Below, in pieces: positions 32,560 through 44,368 of a stretch of DNA of 64,000 nt (the first letter of the stretch is position 1; each line of letters starts with the position of its first letter). Origin of the DNA: Hanleya hanleyi. Lineage: Eukaryota; Mollusca; Polyplacophora; Lepidopleurida; Hanleyidae. The notes below the pieces were generated by a model. It had not been told where the DNA came from. It saw only the letters and a program-made list of their open reading frames with translations, and did not search any database. The stretch spans positions 1-64,000 of the forward strand of contig JAVTVY010025123.1 in assembly GCA_036873755.1 (NCBI GenBank). Direction: 5' to 3'. Made by a program: the position numbers and the translations under genes.

Positions 32560-33027
32560 CGGAGGACCCAATCACCATATTGAATTTAACCAAGATACGC
32601 TGTCTCTACATTATTCCGATGTGTTTGGGGAATCCAATGGTGTGCGGCAAGGCGGGTTACTCTCTCCTTTGCTATTTTCTGTTTATATCCACGATGTTGA
32701 TGTGGCACTCACTGATGCCAAAGTTGGTTGCAACATTGGTGGTATATCTTTAAACCACATTATCTACGCTGACGATATATGTCTTATCTGCCCCTCGGTT
32801 AAAGCTCTACAATCACTTTTGGGTGTATGTGAAACTTATTCTGCTTCCCATGACGTTGTTTTTAATTCTAAGAAAAGTGTATGCCTTGTCGCTAAACCTA
32901 AACTGTACAAGGATTTCAACCCTCCTTCGGTACACTTATGTGGAATTCAACTCAATTTTGTTCATTTGTTTACCTATCTTGGTCATATCATCACCGATAA
33001 TCTCTCGGACGACAAAGATATTGACTC
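32560..33027 (+). pseudogene. Third LINE type: RT fragment, 5' half of interrupted copy
   Basis: Encodes SNGVRQGGLLSPLLFSVYIHD (motif B), NHIIYADDICLICPSVKALQ (catalytic YADD) and SASHDVVFNSKKSVCLV (motif D), then HLFTYLGHIITDNLSDDKDI. The reading stops at DIDS at 33,027, where the L1/Tx1-type element is inserted, and resumes at 36,916. The sequence style differs from both other LINE families here; I recognise it as a common invertebrate non-LTR RT but do not assign the clade. The 5' end is truncated at about 32,560. Confidence 0.82.
33016..33027 (+). repeat. Target-site duplication, left copy
   Basis: AGATATTGACTC here is repeated exactly at 36,916-36,927, flanking the L1/Tx1-type element. 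In the host ORF it encodes part of the DIDS segment. Confidence 0.85.
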
Positions 33028-33128
33028 CCATATATTGATACCATGGACACTTGTGACTCCGGCTAAGTATATGTAGGCCATATACAGTGTACTCTGTTGT
33101 AAATATTGTAAATAACTTTTAGTACATA

Positions 33129-33870
33129 ATGTTTAGAATTGCGACAATTAACGTCAATGGGCTTAGAAAGGATTTGAAACGGAAATCAATCTTTAGAAAT
33201 CTAAGAAAAAATAATTTTGACATAATATGTGTTCAGGAGGCTCATGTTGTTAAAGAAGATGTGGAGAAATGGAGAAAAGAATGGGGAGGGGATTTATTTT
33301 GGAGTGAAGGAACTAGTGCTAGTAGAGGATTATTGACTCTAGTAAAAAATGGATTTGAAATTGTGAACGCTGAAGTGAAAATTAAAGAAGATAGACTGCT
33401 GGCACTTACTTTTGAACATGACGGGGATTTTTTTTGTATTAGTAATGTATATGCACCTAATGGAGTACAAGATAAACTGAAATTTTATGAAGAGGTGCAG
33501 AAAAAATTGAAATATTACATGTACCTTATAGAAATTGTATTATGGTGGGAGATTTTAATTCTGTTCAAAATAACTCCTTGGATATAATAGCTGGTAATAA
33601 CCACTCTGAAAAGGAATGTAAAGCATTTTGCAGTATGACGATCAATTTAGAACTGAACGACACATGGCGGCTATATTATGCAGAAGAAAAGGATTTTACA
33701 TGGGCTAGACACAAGCCTAAGTTTATCGCCCGGCGGCTCGATTACTTCTTTACATCAGATAATTTTTTTGAAAAAATTAAAGCATGCGACATTTTGGACT
33801 GCCCTGGTAGTGATCACCGTTTTGTGTATGCAGACATTTGCTTGGAAAAGATGAAAACAGGGCCATCCTA
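33129..33870 (+). pseudogene. L1/Tx1-type ORF2: APE-type endonuclease domain
   Basis: Starts MFRIATINVNGLRKDLKRKS, the first catalytic Asn motif, and continues to FDIICVQEAHV (catalytic Glu), SRGLLTLVKNG and ISNVYAPN. After a one-base slip in an A/T-rich stretch near 33,515-33,545 the next frame gives IMVGDFNSVQNN, then FTWARHKP, ARRLDYFFTS and GSDHRFVYADI, the terminal catalytic SDH. All catalytic motifs of an APE-like endonuclease are present. The ATG at 33,129 is taken as the start because the motif begins at once. The 3' half belongs to the large frame 33,542-35,581. Confidence 0.88.
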
Positions 33871-35581
33871 CTGGAAGTTCAACAATGCATTATTAAGGGA
33901 TCAAAATTATATAAATGAATTAAATGTCTATATTGAAAGGCTGAAATTAGAGCACACGGGCACACCGGGCGATGCCCAAGCTAAATGGGATCTATGTAAA
34001 ATTAAAATTCGTGATTTCACAGTTAAATACAGTACAGAAAAGAATAAAACAAAAAGGGATAAAATCAATGAAATACAGGAGAAGCTATCAGAAATGGGGA
34101 AGATAGTCAGTGATAGCCCTGATAACAGTGATGCAGTAAACGGGATGGAAGTACTCAAACAAGAATTGTATGTATTTGCATTGGCAGAAGCAAGGGGGGC
34201 TCAAGTGAGGTCTAGAATAGAATGGATAGAGGAGGGAGAGCGTCACACAAAATACTTCCTAAATCTAGAGAAGGCGAGATCATCAGCTAAGAGCATAACT
34301 CGTCTGAAGTCTGAAGATGGCAGTATTGTTTCAGATGCAAGAGAAATACTTAACATGCAGAGCGAATATTTTGAAAATTTGTACAAACGGGAAGTTAATT
34401 TTTCGGGAAAAAAATATCTAATGGATGAGTTTGCACAAAATTTAAATATGCCTAAATTGGATGATAACCTAAAAGATATTTGTGATGCTAATTTATGCAT
34501 CACTGAAATTGCATCGGCTCTTAGTGCTATGAAAAACGGATCATCCCCAGGCATAGATGGGTTAACAACAGAGTTTTATAAAGTGTTCTGGATCAAAATA
34601 AAAGAGTGGGTAATGGAATCATTTAATGAAGCATACAACAAAGGGGAATTATCGGTATTACAGAAACGAGGTGTTATTACACTACTACACAAAGGAAAAG
34701 GGCTAGGAAGGGATGAATTAGGAAACTGGCGACCAATTTTCTTAACAAACACTGAATATAAAATACTAGCAAAAGCGTTAGCCATTAGGTTACAGGGTGT
34801 TATAACAGAACTGATTAATGAAGATCAGGTTGGATACATCAAAGGACGAAACATAGCTACTGTAATCAGGCAAATTGATGATGTATGTGAATATTTAGAC
34901 GAAACAAACTTGCCCGGCATTTTATTAGCAGTGGATTATAAAAAAGCATTTGACACAGTATCAAAGGAGTATATGATAGAATGTTTCAGAAAATTCGGAT
35001 TTGGTGAGAAATTTGTTCGATGGGTAGAGATCCTTAACTGTAACAACAGTAGTTGTGTTACCAACTGTGGTTGGATATCAAGGTGGTTTAGTCTTGAATC
35101 CGGTATCCGCCAAGGATGTCCATTTTCTCCATTGGCCTTTATTTTAGCAGTACAAGTGCTGGCGATCAAAATTAGACAGACACCTAGAATTAAAGGTATC
35201 CAAATTCCATTTAAAAACACGACAATAACATTATTAGTATCGCAATACGCAGACGATACCACACTATATTTAAGGGATGAGCATGACTTAAATGAAGCTT
35301 TAATAATAATTGAATATTTTGCAATATTTTCAGGTCTTCAAATAAACAAAACAAAAACTGAGGGAATGTGGTTAGGGAGCATGAAGTATTGTAAAAGAAA
35401 AGTGGGTAAAATTAAATGGGCTTTAGATCCAAAAAGGATCAAGATTTTGGGCATTATATTTAGTAACTCTCAAAGAGCCGGAGATATTGTAGAAAACTGG
35501 ACTGACAGAATTGAAACAGTGAAAAAAACAATTGTAAAATGGAACAAAATCTGTCTATTATGGGAAAAATTCAGATTGTGA
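33871..35581 (+). pseudogene. L1/Tx1-type ORF2: reverse transcriptase domain
   Basis: A charged linker with a likely coiled-coil (KNKTKRDKINEIQEKLSEMG) leads to RVRSRIEWIEEGERHTKYFL-like sequence. The RT runs from ALSAMKNGSSPGIDGLTTEF through NWRPIFLTNTEYKILAKALA, LAVDYKKAFDTVS (motif A Asp) and SGIRQGCPFSPLAFIL (motif B) to VSQYADDTTLYL (motif C, catalytic YADD) and GLQINKTKTEGMWLGS (motif D). All catalytic residues are intact. IKGRNIATVIRQIDDV and the NT(E)YKILAK block are typical of the L1/Tx1 group. The frame fails near 35,540-35,581 by a one-base shift. Confidence 0.9.
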
Positions 35582-36844
35582 AAACTTATCTGATATCAAA
35601 CTTCACACATATAATGCAGTCTATAATTTTACCTGATGGCGTTATCAAAGACCTAAATAATCAGTTCTTTCGATTTATTTGGAAGAAAGGTAACTTTGAA
35701 AAGAAAGCATTTGAAAAGGTAAAAAGATCTATTCTATGTAAAGATTATTGCAATGGTGGATTGAAAATGATTAACCTACCAGATATGCAAAAATCTATGA
35801 TTCTGTCATGGGTGAGTAGGTTATGTGATAAAGCCACGCCTAGTTGGAAAACAATCCCTTTGTACTACTACTGTTTAGGGGAGGATTTAACTGTTTTTTG
35901 AGAGCTGTGTTGAATATCAAAATTTCAAAGGGATCCATCTTGTTAAATCATTATTTTGGAGGAATGTTTTGAAAGTTTGGCTAGACTCTAGCATATGTTA
36001 TTGCAATGACGAAGCGACAGCGAAAAGGAATGTCCATCAAGTACTATGGAATAACAAGCATGTGATGAGTGGCAACGAAATTATTTACTACAAGGACTGG
36101 GTTAAAGGTGGTCTTATACGTGTAAGTGACGTTTTTAAAAATGGAAACTTTTTGTCTCTAGAAGAATTAGTCGCTAAAATTGGTAAAACACCACAAAGGA
36201 TGTTAGAATATTTCTCTGTTATTAAGGCTATTCCTAAGTCTTGGATTTCAGATTTTGATTACCATAACACTGTAATAAATAATCAAATATATTATCATGG
36301 AAAATCGATCGAAGGATTAAATAGTAAGAACTATAGACTCATGTTGATTAATATTAATAAGCAACATGCATGTTCTATACATTTTTGGAAAACAAAATTC
36401 CAGCTTGAAATAAATGAGGAACATTGGGAGATGACAATTAAATGTACAAAGGAAGTTAGATTGAGAGTACTACAGTGGAAAATATTACAAAACATCTACC
36501 CAACACAGATTATGTTACAAAAAATTGGTGTCTCAAAAACAAATCAATGTGAATACTGCAAAGTAGTTTATTACATAGAGCATTTCTTTTGCGAATGCGC
36601 AGAGGTGGCACCCTTATGGTTAATGGTAAACCAAATTCTGAAAACCAAATTGCAGATGAACATTGTTGTATCAACTACAGAAATAATGTTCGGTTATATG
36701 TCCGAACTGGAAGAAAATGAATCTCAATATGTTAATATGGTCATATTAGTAGCCAAAATGTGCATAAGCAAATATAAATATGGTGGAAGAAAAAAACCTT
36801 TGATAATGATATTTGAATCTGAGATAAGATTGAGAAGTTTATGA
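35539..36844 (+). pseudogene. L1/Tx1-type ORF2: C-terminal region with Cys/His motif
   Basis: Frame 35,539-35,901 reads NLSIMGKIQIVKTYLISNFT and FFRFIWKKGNFEKKAFEKVK, the RT thumb and following region. After another frame change, 35,969-36,844 gives 291 codons including LIRVSDVFKNGNFLSLEELV and MTIKCTKEVRLRVLQWKILQ, and ends with NQCEYCKVVYYIEHFFCECA, a CxxC...H...C motif seen at the C-terminus of L1/Tx1 ORF2 proteins. The stop is TGA at 36,842-36,844. Confidence 0.82.
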
Positions 36845-36915
36845 ATTGTAAACCTATGTTGTATATATTGATATTGTGGAAACAAATTTGGATTTTACAA
36901 AAAAAAAAGAAAAGC

Positions 36916-37380
36916 AGATATTGACTCGCAGAAACGCAAACTGTGCATTAGAGCTAATGTCCGCCTTAGAAAATTTCATGCATGTACTGAGCTTGTCAAA
37001 AAATGTTTATTTCGTGCTTATTGTTGCAACTTTTACTGTTGTCAGCTGTGCTGTTTGCACAATAAGAAGACCATGAATAGTATCAGAGTAACGTACAATA
37101 ATTCATTTCGCTGGTTGATGTATACAGACGCCATTTTAGTGCTAGTTTTATGTTTGGGATTAATAATATTCCCCGATTTGAGGAACTTATACGCAAGTCG
37201 GTCTATGGCTTTACGAATCGATTGTATAGCTCTGATAATATACTGCTCACCTGTCTGCAAATGTCTGATGTAAAGTCGCTATCGAAGCTGGAAGCCAACT
37301 GGCTTCACATTCTACATTAATTACAGTCTTCTACCTGTTCTCACTGTTCTTTATGTAGTGCTATGGACTATCAGTCTGAT
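36916..37380 (+). pseudogene. Third LINE type: RT C-terminal half, after the nested insertion
   Basis: Resumes with DIDSQKRKLCIRANVRLRKF and CTELVKKCLFRAYCCNFYCC, directly continuing the frame broken at 33,027. Next is MNSIRVTYNNSFRWLM. After a frame change, FGINNIPRFEELIRKSVYGF and SSDNILLTCLQMSDVKSRYR form the family's C-terminal end. Begins with the right target-site duplication copy (36,916-36,927). Confidence 0.8.
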
Positions 37381-37407
37381 TTTTTTATTTATTATTATTA
37401 TTATTAA
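37381..37407 (+). repeat. (TTA)n tail of the third LINE
   Basis: A short T-rich stretch and about six TTA repeats follow the C-terminal frame, consistent with a microsatellite-type 3' terminus of the interrupted LINE. Confidence 0.6.
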
Positions 37408-39540
37408 ATCAAATGCCTCAACTTGATACCAATATAACTGACTACTGCTATAGACTACATATTTATTTTCACAGAAATGGGATTCCATCCGCAGCATGAA
37501 TATATATGGATACTGGATAAGTTATGCCCGATATTACTATTCACTATGTGGCAAGTTTATTTTTCCACTTGAAACATGTACATGTTATCAGTTGAGCAAG
37601 AACCACCGCGCGCCGGTGGCTTGATTGTTAATTGCAATAAAATTTCAATCTTTCTGATTGATAGGGAAGGGTGTGCAGATATGAATTTAATATTATATGA
37701 CATGTTTTGAAGTCGGTCGGCCAAATTCTCTCAATATCAACGAATCCCTATTACAATTTCAATATACTGAAATGACATTTTGAATGCATCGATCGATATC
37801 ACGTGTTGATGGATTGTGTTCTGTTGATTCTCAATGTCGCGTTCTCATTATGTTGATCACTGGTCAACACAAAGGAAAAATAGAAAGAGGGATTTCTCAT
37901 CAATCAGCACTGGCTTCGTGTTCGTACTGCTATTATACATAATTCCATAACATAAAACAGAACCTTGATGGTAATAACCCTTCGATAGTTTCTCAAATGC
38001 CTTGCAATGGAAGTAAAATGATACCCACGTCGTCTCTGCATTGAATAAAGGAGTATCATTTCAGTGTGCCTTTGTGATTAGATTGGGGCGGCTGGAACTA
38101 GAATAACCGAACAATAGTGGAAATCAAGGAGAAAAAAACTGCCTTACATAATCCGCTTAGTCGCCGACACAGCTTCCCCATCAGAACCAATTTACCTGAA
38201 ACTTGATTCTCGTTAGTGTAAAAACAATCAAAAAATCAAATCTTATTCTGCACGAGATGTGTTTCGTCGTTCCGTGTGGATGCAATGACGCTAGATAGCC
38301 TGACACTGCACAAAGGGCATACCTGGCCTATGTCATTTAAGTTTCAAATATCGATACAATGATAACGATTACGTATTAGAAATGATAACTTCGTCGATCG
38401 TCTGCACGCGATACTGTCAGCTGTCAACATTTGGGGTAATATTATCAGCAGTCGATCCCAGTGAATGTACAGATAACTTAGGTTATTCATAACCTGGATA
38501 AGTACGACATAGAAATGGATACTGCAATAATGTAAGTCAATTGAAAATGGATATGTGTCTGGTGTCAGGATACCATGTTCTAATCAGTAGGAAGTATGCA
38601 ATCAGATATTTGTTCTGATGGGATTCCATCCCACACCGTCTACGACATCAGCCGCTTGGTCATATAGGAGAGGTATTCTTACCGAAACGACATCAATCAG
38701 AAATGAAAGGTACAATGACTGTTTATTGTAAAATTCCAACCTGTCTGACTCGACGATGTAGATTTGGATCATCAAGGATATATTTATTTAATACATATAT
38801 ATTATTATACAGAGAAATATATTTCATGCGGTTGTTTACCCTACTACGCGATTGTGGTTCCCGAGCGATAGGATTTAAACAGTCACATATGGAGAACTGA
38901 CGAGAATTCGGAAACCCCCAACCCTGGGAGACGGATTTGAGTCAGATTCTGTTGTTTATTGGACCGCAACTGGCTTAGATGAGACTGAAGATACTGTAGC
39001 CTAAGCCATCTATTGCTTATGCCTTGGGTAATACGTCCGTTGAAATCCTCAATTTTCCATAGAATAAACCTTTAGACAACAGCGGGAATAAACCAAACAA
39101 GCCTGTACCTGTCACATATCGTAATATTTTCCCAGTATTGTTAATCCGGGGCCAATGCTATACGTTGTTAACAGTTACCTAGGTCCCTTGGATCTTGTAG
39201 GAAAGTTATTGCACTCCGTAAGATGACGGAATTGCTTGACAAGTCTCAACGTACCCATCAGAGATATATTTCCCTCCTCCTGATTTATTTATCGGTAATC
39301 CTTGAGTGGTGTACATTAGTCTTCTTCGGGGTATTGGAACGTCACATTACCAGGTTAGAGTGCATCAATTCAAACATATAATGTCATGTACGTTACACAA
39401 ACATTAAATGAAACTCAGTATTCGCCTCAGATGTTTGGTTTAGAGATGAATAAAGAGGTTAGTTAGACCCATGTGTAAGTCGAAATAGTAGACCTTTATA
39501 TACACAATTTTATAATACTAGCTGATTTATAGACAATGTA
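37408..39540. other. No gene recognised
   Basis: AT-rich sequence without motif-bearing ORFs. A B-box-like GGGATGGAATCCC (reverse strand, near 38,616) hints at a decayed tRNA-derived repeat, but no A box or clover-leaf could be fitted. Confidence 0.4.
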
Positions 39541-39668
39541 CAGGCTTAATGCCTGTGGCTACCGTTGAGTGGAGGGCGCATTTTTTTCAATAAATAGGAT
39601 TTCCTTGGCATCTAACAAACCAAATCTCCCTTGTGGACCCTGTTATAAGGAAAACCTTAAAAGACGGG

Positions 39669-39920
39669 CTAAGTGTAACGCACATTCTCTAATATGCCGG
39701 CTCTCTGGCAGAAAGCAATGGTTTGCATTTGCTGTCTGTGTACTGGTAATCTTGAACGTAAATCAGTTCTTTGCCCAATATATTGTTTTTCGCAATTCGC
39801 ACAGACAAGAGCGTAGACAACAAATTTGGAATCACACGACATATTAAATTTGGCCTTAAAATTGCTATGTTGATCGGTGTACCTGATAATGGATCCTTCG
39901 TGAATACATGCACAACACAT
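39669..39920 (-). pseudogene. GIY-YIG endonuclease domain relic (Penelope-type)
   Basis: The 83-codon minus-strand frame contains SKFVVYALVCANCEKQYIGQ followed by RTDLRSRLPVHRQQM. The VYALVC...YIGQ pair with the downstream R and H residues matches the GIY-YIG nuclease core (two-tyrosine motif, then R-x-x-H). A CxxC sits between the two tyrosine strands, as in Penelope-like elements. Neighbouring frames on the same strand (to about 40,030) may be upstream parts. It is far from the RT relics at 6 and 14 kb and cannot be joined to them from this sequence. A zinc-finger or restriction-type GIY-YIG protein is less likely. Confidence 0.7.
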
Positions 39921-40030
39921 TCATTTTTTACATATGGTGACAGGTGTATCCAATCGAGTGTCCGGGTTAGAATCTTCTTCGAGCATGGAGCCTGTCTTAT
40001 AATGGTCGAGTTCGAGACAATATATTTCAT

Positions 40031-42580
40031 TCAACTGTTATTCAGCATGCTTATGGTATTAATCATAACGAGGAAACGTTGATATGTTTAAGGTTGTAGG
40101 TGGTGATAAAATGAATCAAGTGGTTACTTGCAACATTTTGGTATGGCTGTCTTAATTCACAAAGCGGATCAGCGATTACTTTCCTAATCTCTTTCTCTAC
40201 GAGACCTTTCCCGTAAAGTTGATTTTAACTCAATAAGTCGCTGGTCTCGGACAAAAATAGCAAAAGTAATAGTTCAGACCCGTCTAAATAATGTGTACGG
40301 AATATTCCCCCTGATATGTCTAGAGCGATTAGAACTGAAGTACAGATAAGGCTGCGCATCTCTGGGTCTTCCTCTTGCATATCGCTCCAATTCTTTATAT
40401 ATCCGTCCCAGATTTGATAGCGAAACTATCTAAAATATGCAAAGAACTTAAATGCATGTAAAGACTCGACATGTTCGTTTGCCAAGGGCCAAAAATGACA
40501 CAATCATCAAGATATCTTTCCATATGTTAATCGTTCCTGGTGAAGGCATTAGCTCTAATGAAAGTTACGCACCGGTCACCTACATAGCAACTTCAGGGTC
40601 ACGGTCAAAGACAGTCTGTCGCCATGTTAGGGTCGTAAAGCGTCCAATAATCTGACCATAGGTGCAGTGGACCTTGAGTTAATGAAACAGAAAGCAATAA
40701 AATTTGATCTCCCTCGCCTATCTTGTGAAAACTGTTGTGGCTTAATTTACTCCACCTGGAATTTACTCGAGAAATGTCTTCGATTTTATGGCATCAATGT
40801 TACGTAATGCGGGTAGTCATCATACTCCCATACAATGCATTTGGAAAAAAATGCAGGCGTATTGACAAGCAGTCACATGACCCCCGACAGGCCAATATTC
40901 TGCACTCAAAGAACCAAACATATTTCATGTGATGATTTGTATCTTAGAGGGGGTTGTTGTTCGCGATTACTTCACTCACTGGAAAGACTAATTCATCTCA
41001 CCAGATTTATAAGAACCCATTTATTCATTTCGAACAATGATCACAAAACATCAAGAACTGTTCCAAATACATGTAGCGAATGTTTGAGCATTTTTTAGTT
41101 ATACCCATGGGGTTTTTATCCTTCACTATTTTGAAAAGCTAACTGTAATATAATATCCCATTTCTATGCGGAGTGAATTTTCATGCTGTATGTTGTGTCT
41201 CTAGAGAGCCAATTAATATTATGCTCATAAGCAATATTTAACTGTTTACGGTCGGCAGGAACTGTAATGCAAAAGATGAAAAGACAACTGGCTTAATCAG
41301 GTACCTTTGATCCCGCTACCGTAAATTACTTTATATATAAGCTTCCAAACGAACTTTTCTCTGAAAGTCTGAACCATTTATACATACTGTTTACAAATAT
41401 TTATGACTCGCAGGGATAAATAGTTACGTGTAGCGCGCTCGCTGCGTAAAGTATTAAAAATTGGTTATTTTTGAGATTCGCGCTTTATCAATCTGAGGTA
41501 AAATTATTGATAATTAGTAGAAAATTTTCAATGCAAGATAATTTATAATACAGATATGTTGACCATTTTGATCATTTTATCGTTATTAGAAGGTAACCAG
41601 TGAGCCTTGACAAACTCTGACTTACACAAATCTAGCTATTCTTTTCCGAATTGCTTACATGTCTTGTCCGAGTTTCCTATAGGGCATTTTTTTTCTCAAA
41701 AAATTCGTATCCGAGCATGGACGGGCAAATAATTTCCTCGGTGTCATAGTTATATTCCAACAATCAGCCAAATAGCAGTCCTCCAAATCCGTCATATGAC
41801 AATTGGCGTATTTTGTGAATGTTAGACGAAAGAAACGCTACAATTAAAAACAAGAGAAAATGTTCGTGGAATTATTCAGGACACCAGTGTGTGCGATTCC
41901 CAAATTGTTAATATACAACACAGAAAAATGTATTTCCCATGTTTTATCTAAATTCGAATCTCCAGTATGTTCTTCCTAAATATAAATGGCTTGTAACACC
42001 CGTAATTTACGGGAGTTGGACGATTGGATGACGATTGTCGTTATACAATGTTCGCTCTTACTCTCAATCATCGCAAAAACAGTCTTTAGGCAATTCATCG
42101 CAAAGAAAATGCACAAACTGACTTCATAGTTATCTAGTTTATCTAGCATCATCAGTATTGATGCATATTTGATGATCGTTTAATTGACACGTGGGTTTCT
42201 GTGTAAGAATCCACTTTTGTAAACCGGGATGGACGAGAAGATTATTTACTGACAGCGAACTTACTTCTGACGGAACATTTTTGAAGTGATTGATTGGAGT
42301 CACGTCGGGGTCATGACTTGGTGTTACTGGTTATCTGGTCGAGGATGCATTTACCTTTCCTGCGACCAGCCACCCTATCATGGGCATCCCGCATACTCAA
42401 CTATTGTGGCGCAATACTTTTGTAACACAATTCCGTAGCACTCCCCCTTACAATAATGACTTCAGCTGACACATACCTGACACGTGATCATCTCTAGTTG
42501 TAACCGAGTCTGGGCGTACGAGAGTAAAATGGCGTTCAGCTTGCTCACCATAGTGAACTGAACGCTGAACCTTTCCTAGA
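40031..42580. other. No gene recognised
   Basis: Short ORFs only. A fragment near 40,835-40,910 resembles the reverse complement of part of 12,545-12,600 (AATGCAGGCGTATTGACAAG), a minor dispersed repeat. No RNA genes or tandem arrays. Confidence 0.4.
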
Positions 42581-42599
42581 AGCAAAATTCGTTGCGTTG

Positions 42600-42830
42600 A
42601 ACACTTAACAATGTACTGAAATTTTAATTTCGATACATTGAAAATCATCTAATCATAATCCTCGAATTCCAAAGTATTGAAAATACAATATCAATGTATT
42701 GAATTTCAGCCAATCATAATCTTTCAGTTTCGGTGTATTAGGATTAATTTACAATATACTGAAATTCAATTGCATTGCATTGAAACTCAATTTCGATGTA
42801 TTGGAAATTGACCTTTCCAACTCGTGTAAA
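42600..42830. repeat. Cluster of quasi-palindromic ATTTC-x-ATGTATTGAAAT motifs
   Basis: Variants of TTTCRATRYATTGAAAT occur at least six times in both orientations, for example TTTCGATACATTGAAA near 42,627 and TCAATGTATTGAATTTC near 42,693. Further copies appear at 43,990-44,065 and, in the partner segment, as two exact direct units (GATTTCAATACATTGAAAG) at about 57,204 and 57,235. Confidence 0.6.
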
Positions 42831-43282
42831 TATGATACAGTAAAAATTAACCAATGACGTGAGCCACGTGCAGTAAAGCAAGAAGTTGTTGTGACCAAAA
42901 AATGCGCGATTGGCTCTAACAGATTTATTACAGTGACAGCTCCCCTCCCCCTCGCTACGTTCTCGATCGATGACGCATGCGGCCTTAATTCTATTCACAC
43001 TTTATTATCTGGCTATGTAGAATCTGGACAATTCACGCTTTATTTTCTAGCTATGCAGACTCTGCACCTAAAGTGTCCTCTACCAGTCTACATTCTGTCT
43101 GACAGTATAAGTATTGATGTGAACCTGGAGGCAAAGGTTGTCAGCGCAAAACGAGACTCACAGTAGTCAAGTCATGAGGTGGGGGGGAGGGGCACGAAGT
43201 TCGTACAATCCTCGATGGATCTAAAAAAAAACTCATGTATCTCCCCCACCCCCGTAGTACATAGCAGAATCTCACACCAACC

Positions 43283-43310
43283 ATCTCTCTCTCTCTCTCT
43301 CTCTCTCTCT
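43283..43310. repeat. (CT)14 microsatellite
   Basis: A perfect dinucleotide run, present only in copy 1 of the segmental duplication. Confidence 0.95.
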
Positions 43311-43320
43311 AGTCCCTTCA

Positions 43321-43448
43321 AATCAAAAGAGGTCGAGTTATCATTTCGTCCGCTAGAGAGCACTGAGGATATGCACCCATCCGCTCTGGTCAACGCCTAA
43401 TCAAAAGCGGTGGAGTTATCATTTCGTCCGCTAGAGAGCACTGAGGAT
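43321..43448. repeat. 78-bp direct duplication
   Basis: AATCAAAAG(A/C)GGT(C/G)GAGTTATC through CTAGAGAGCACTGAGGAT occurs at 43,321 and again at 43,399, almost identical. Confidence 0.85.
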
Positions 43449-44368
43449 GAGAAGTAGAACTGCCTCCTTGCGTCATATAATATGTTCCCGCCAGTTTCAG
43501 AGCTGACTTGATTCAGGCAAATCGCACCTTCGAATCACTTGAGTGGCGACTCTCGGTCACGTTATGAGATCTCCCCGATAAATAATGGAAATTGTTTATC
43601 GTTCATTACAATATTTGTAATCGGATGTTAATGGCAGTGACACAGCAGCATTATATGGTTAAAGTCATTTTATGCTCACTAAACGTTGAAAGCTTATGGC
43701 CAAATTTTAGTAGAGATTTAATATTTTAACCGGATCATGAAGCAAATCCAAAATATATATTGATCCGCTCTCTCTCCCAAGATACTCTCTCTCTCGAAGC
43801 GTGTACAACTAGACCCATCAGATCAAGAGTTAATCGGACCTCCCGATCAGAATAGGTCAGCCGATTAATGTATAAATCCGGCCCCACTCTCCACGCTGGC
43901 GGAAGTCAGAATGGAAAGCCAGCAATAAAAACTCGTTACATTGACTGAAAAACTGAAAATAGAGGCATGTGGTTGGCTGATTTTCAGTACATAGAATTTG
44001 AATTTCAAGATATTGATACATCGAAATTCGGGGTTGACGATTTGATAATTTCAATGTATTGAAATAATAATTTACATACTTCGGTATTTATTCAACGCAA
44101 CTAATTTTGGCAACTAATTTTGGCAACTAATTATGACCTAGCTACCATAACAGTCTATGTATATGCGTGTTGTTTCGCTGCCACAGATCGAGCACAGCTT
44201 AAATATATCGTAGCATTAATAATTTTCCATCTCTGACAAATGAGATTGCTATCCATATTAATGATTAAATTGATAAACTTAAACCAGCGGGGAACAGCTT
44301 GTTTAGATAGTTTTTATCTCGAATCCAATTCGATGCCAATTAACGTTATTACTTTGGATTCCTAAAAT

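Larger units (their letters stand above)
33028..36915 (+). mobile_element. L1/Tx1-type LINE, ORF2-bearing, nested in another LINE
   Basis: A 3.9-kb insertion bounded by a 12-bp target-site duplication. It has a short leader, an ORF2 with APE endonuclease, RT and C-terminal Cys/His motif, and a 3' end with an A-run of 10 followed by GAAAAGC. No ORF1 is present, so it is 5'-truncated or of an ORF1-less form. Only a few single-base frameshifts interrupt ORF2, making it the best-preserved retroelement in the window. Confidence 0.88.

Noticed and set aside
38612..38690. tRNA-like sequence with B-box GGGATGGAATCCC on the minus strand
   Set aside because: No A box or clover-leaf could be fitted.
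43172..43400. Overlapping 73-codon ORFs on both strands around the CT run
   Set aside because: Created by the (CT)n microsatellite, which encodes serine/leucine or arginine/glutamate runs.
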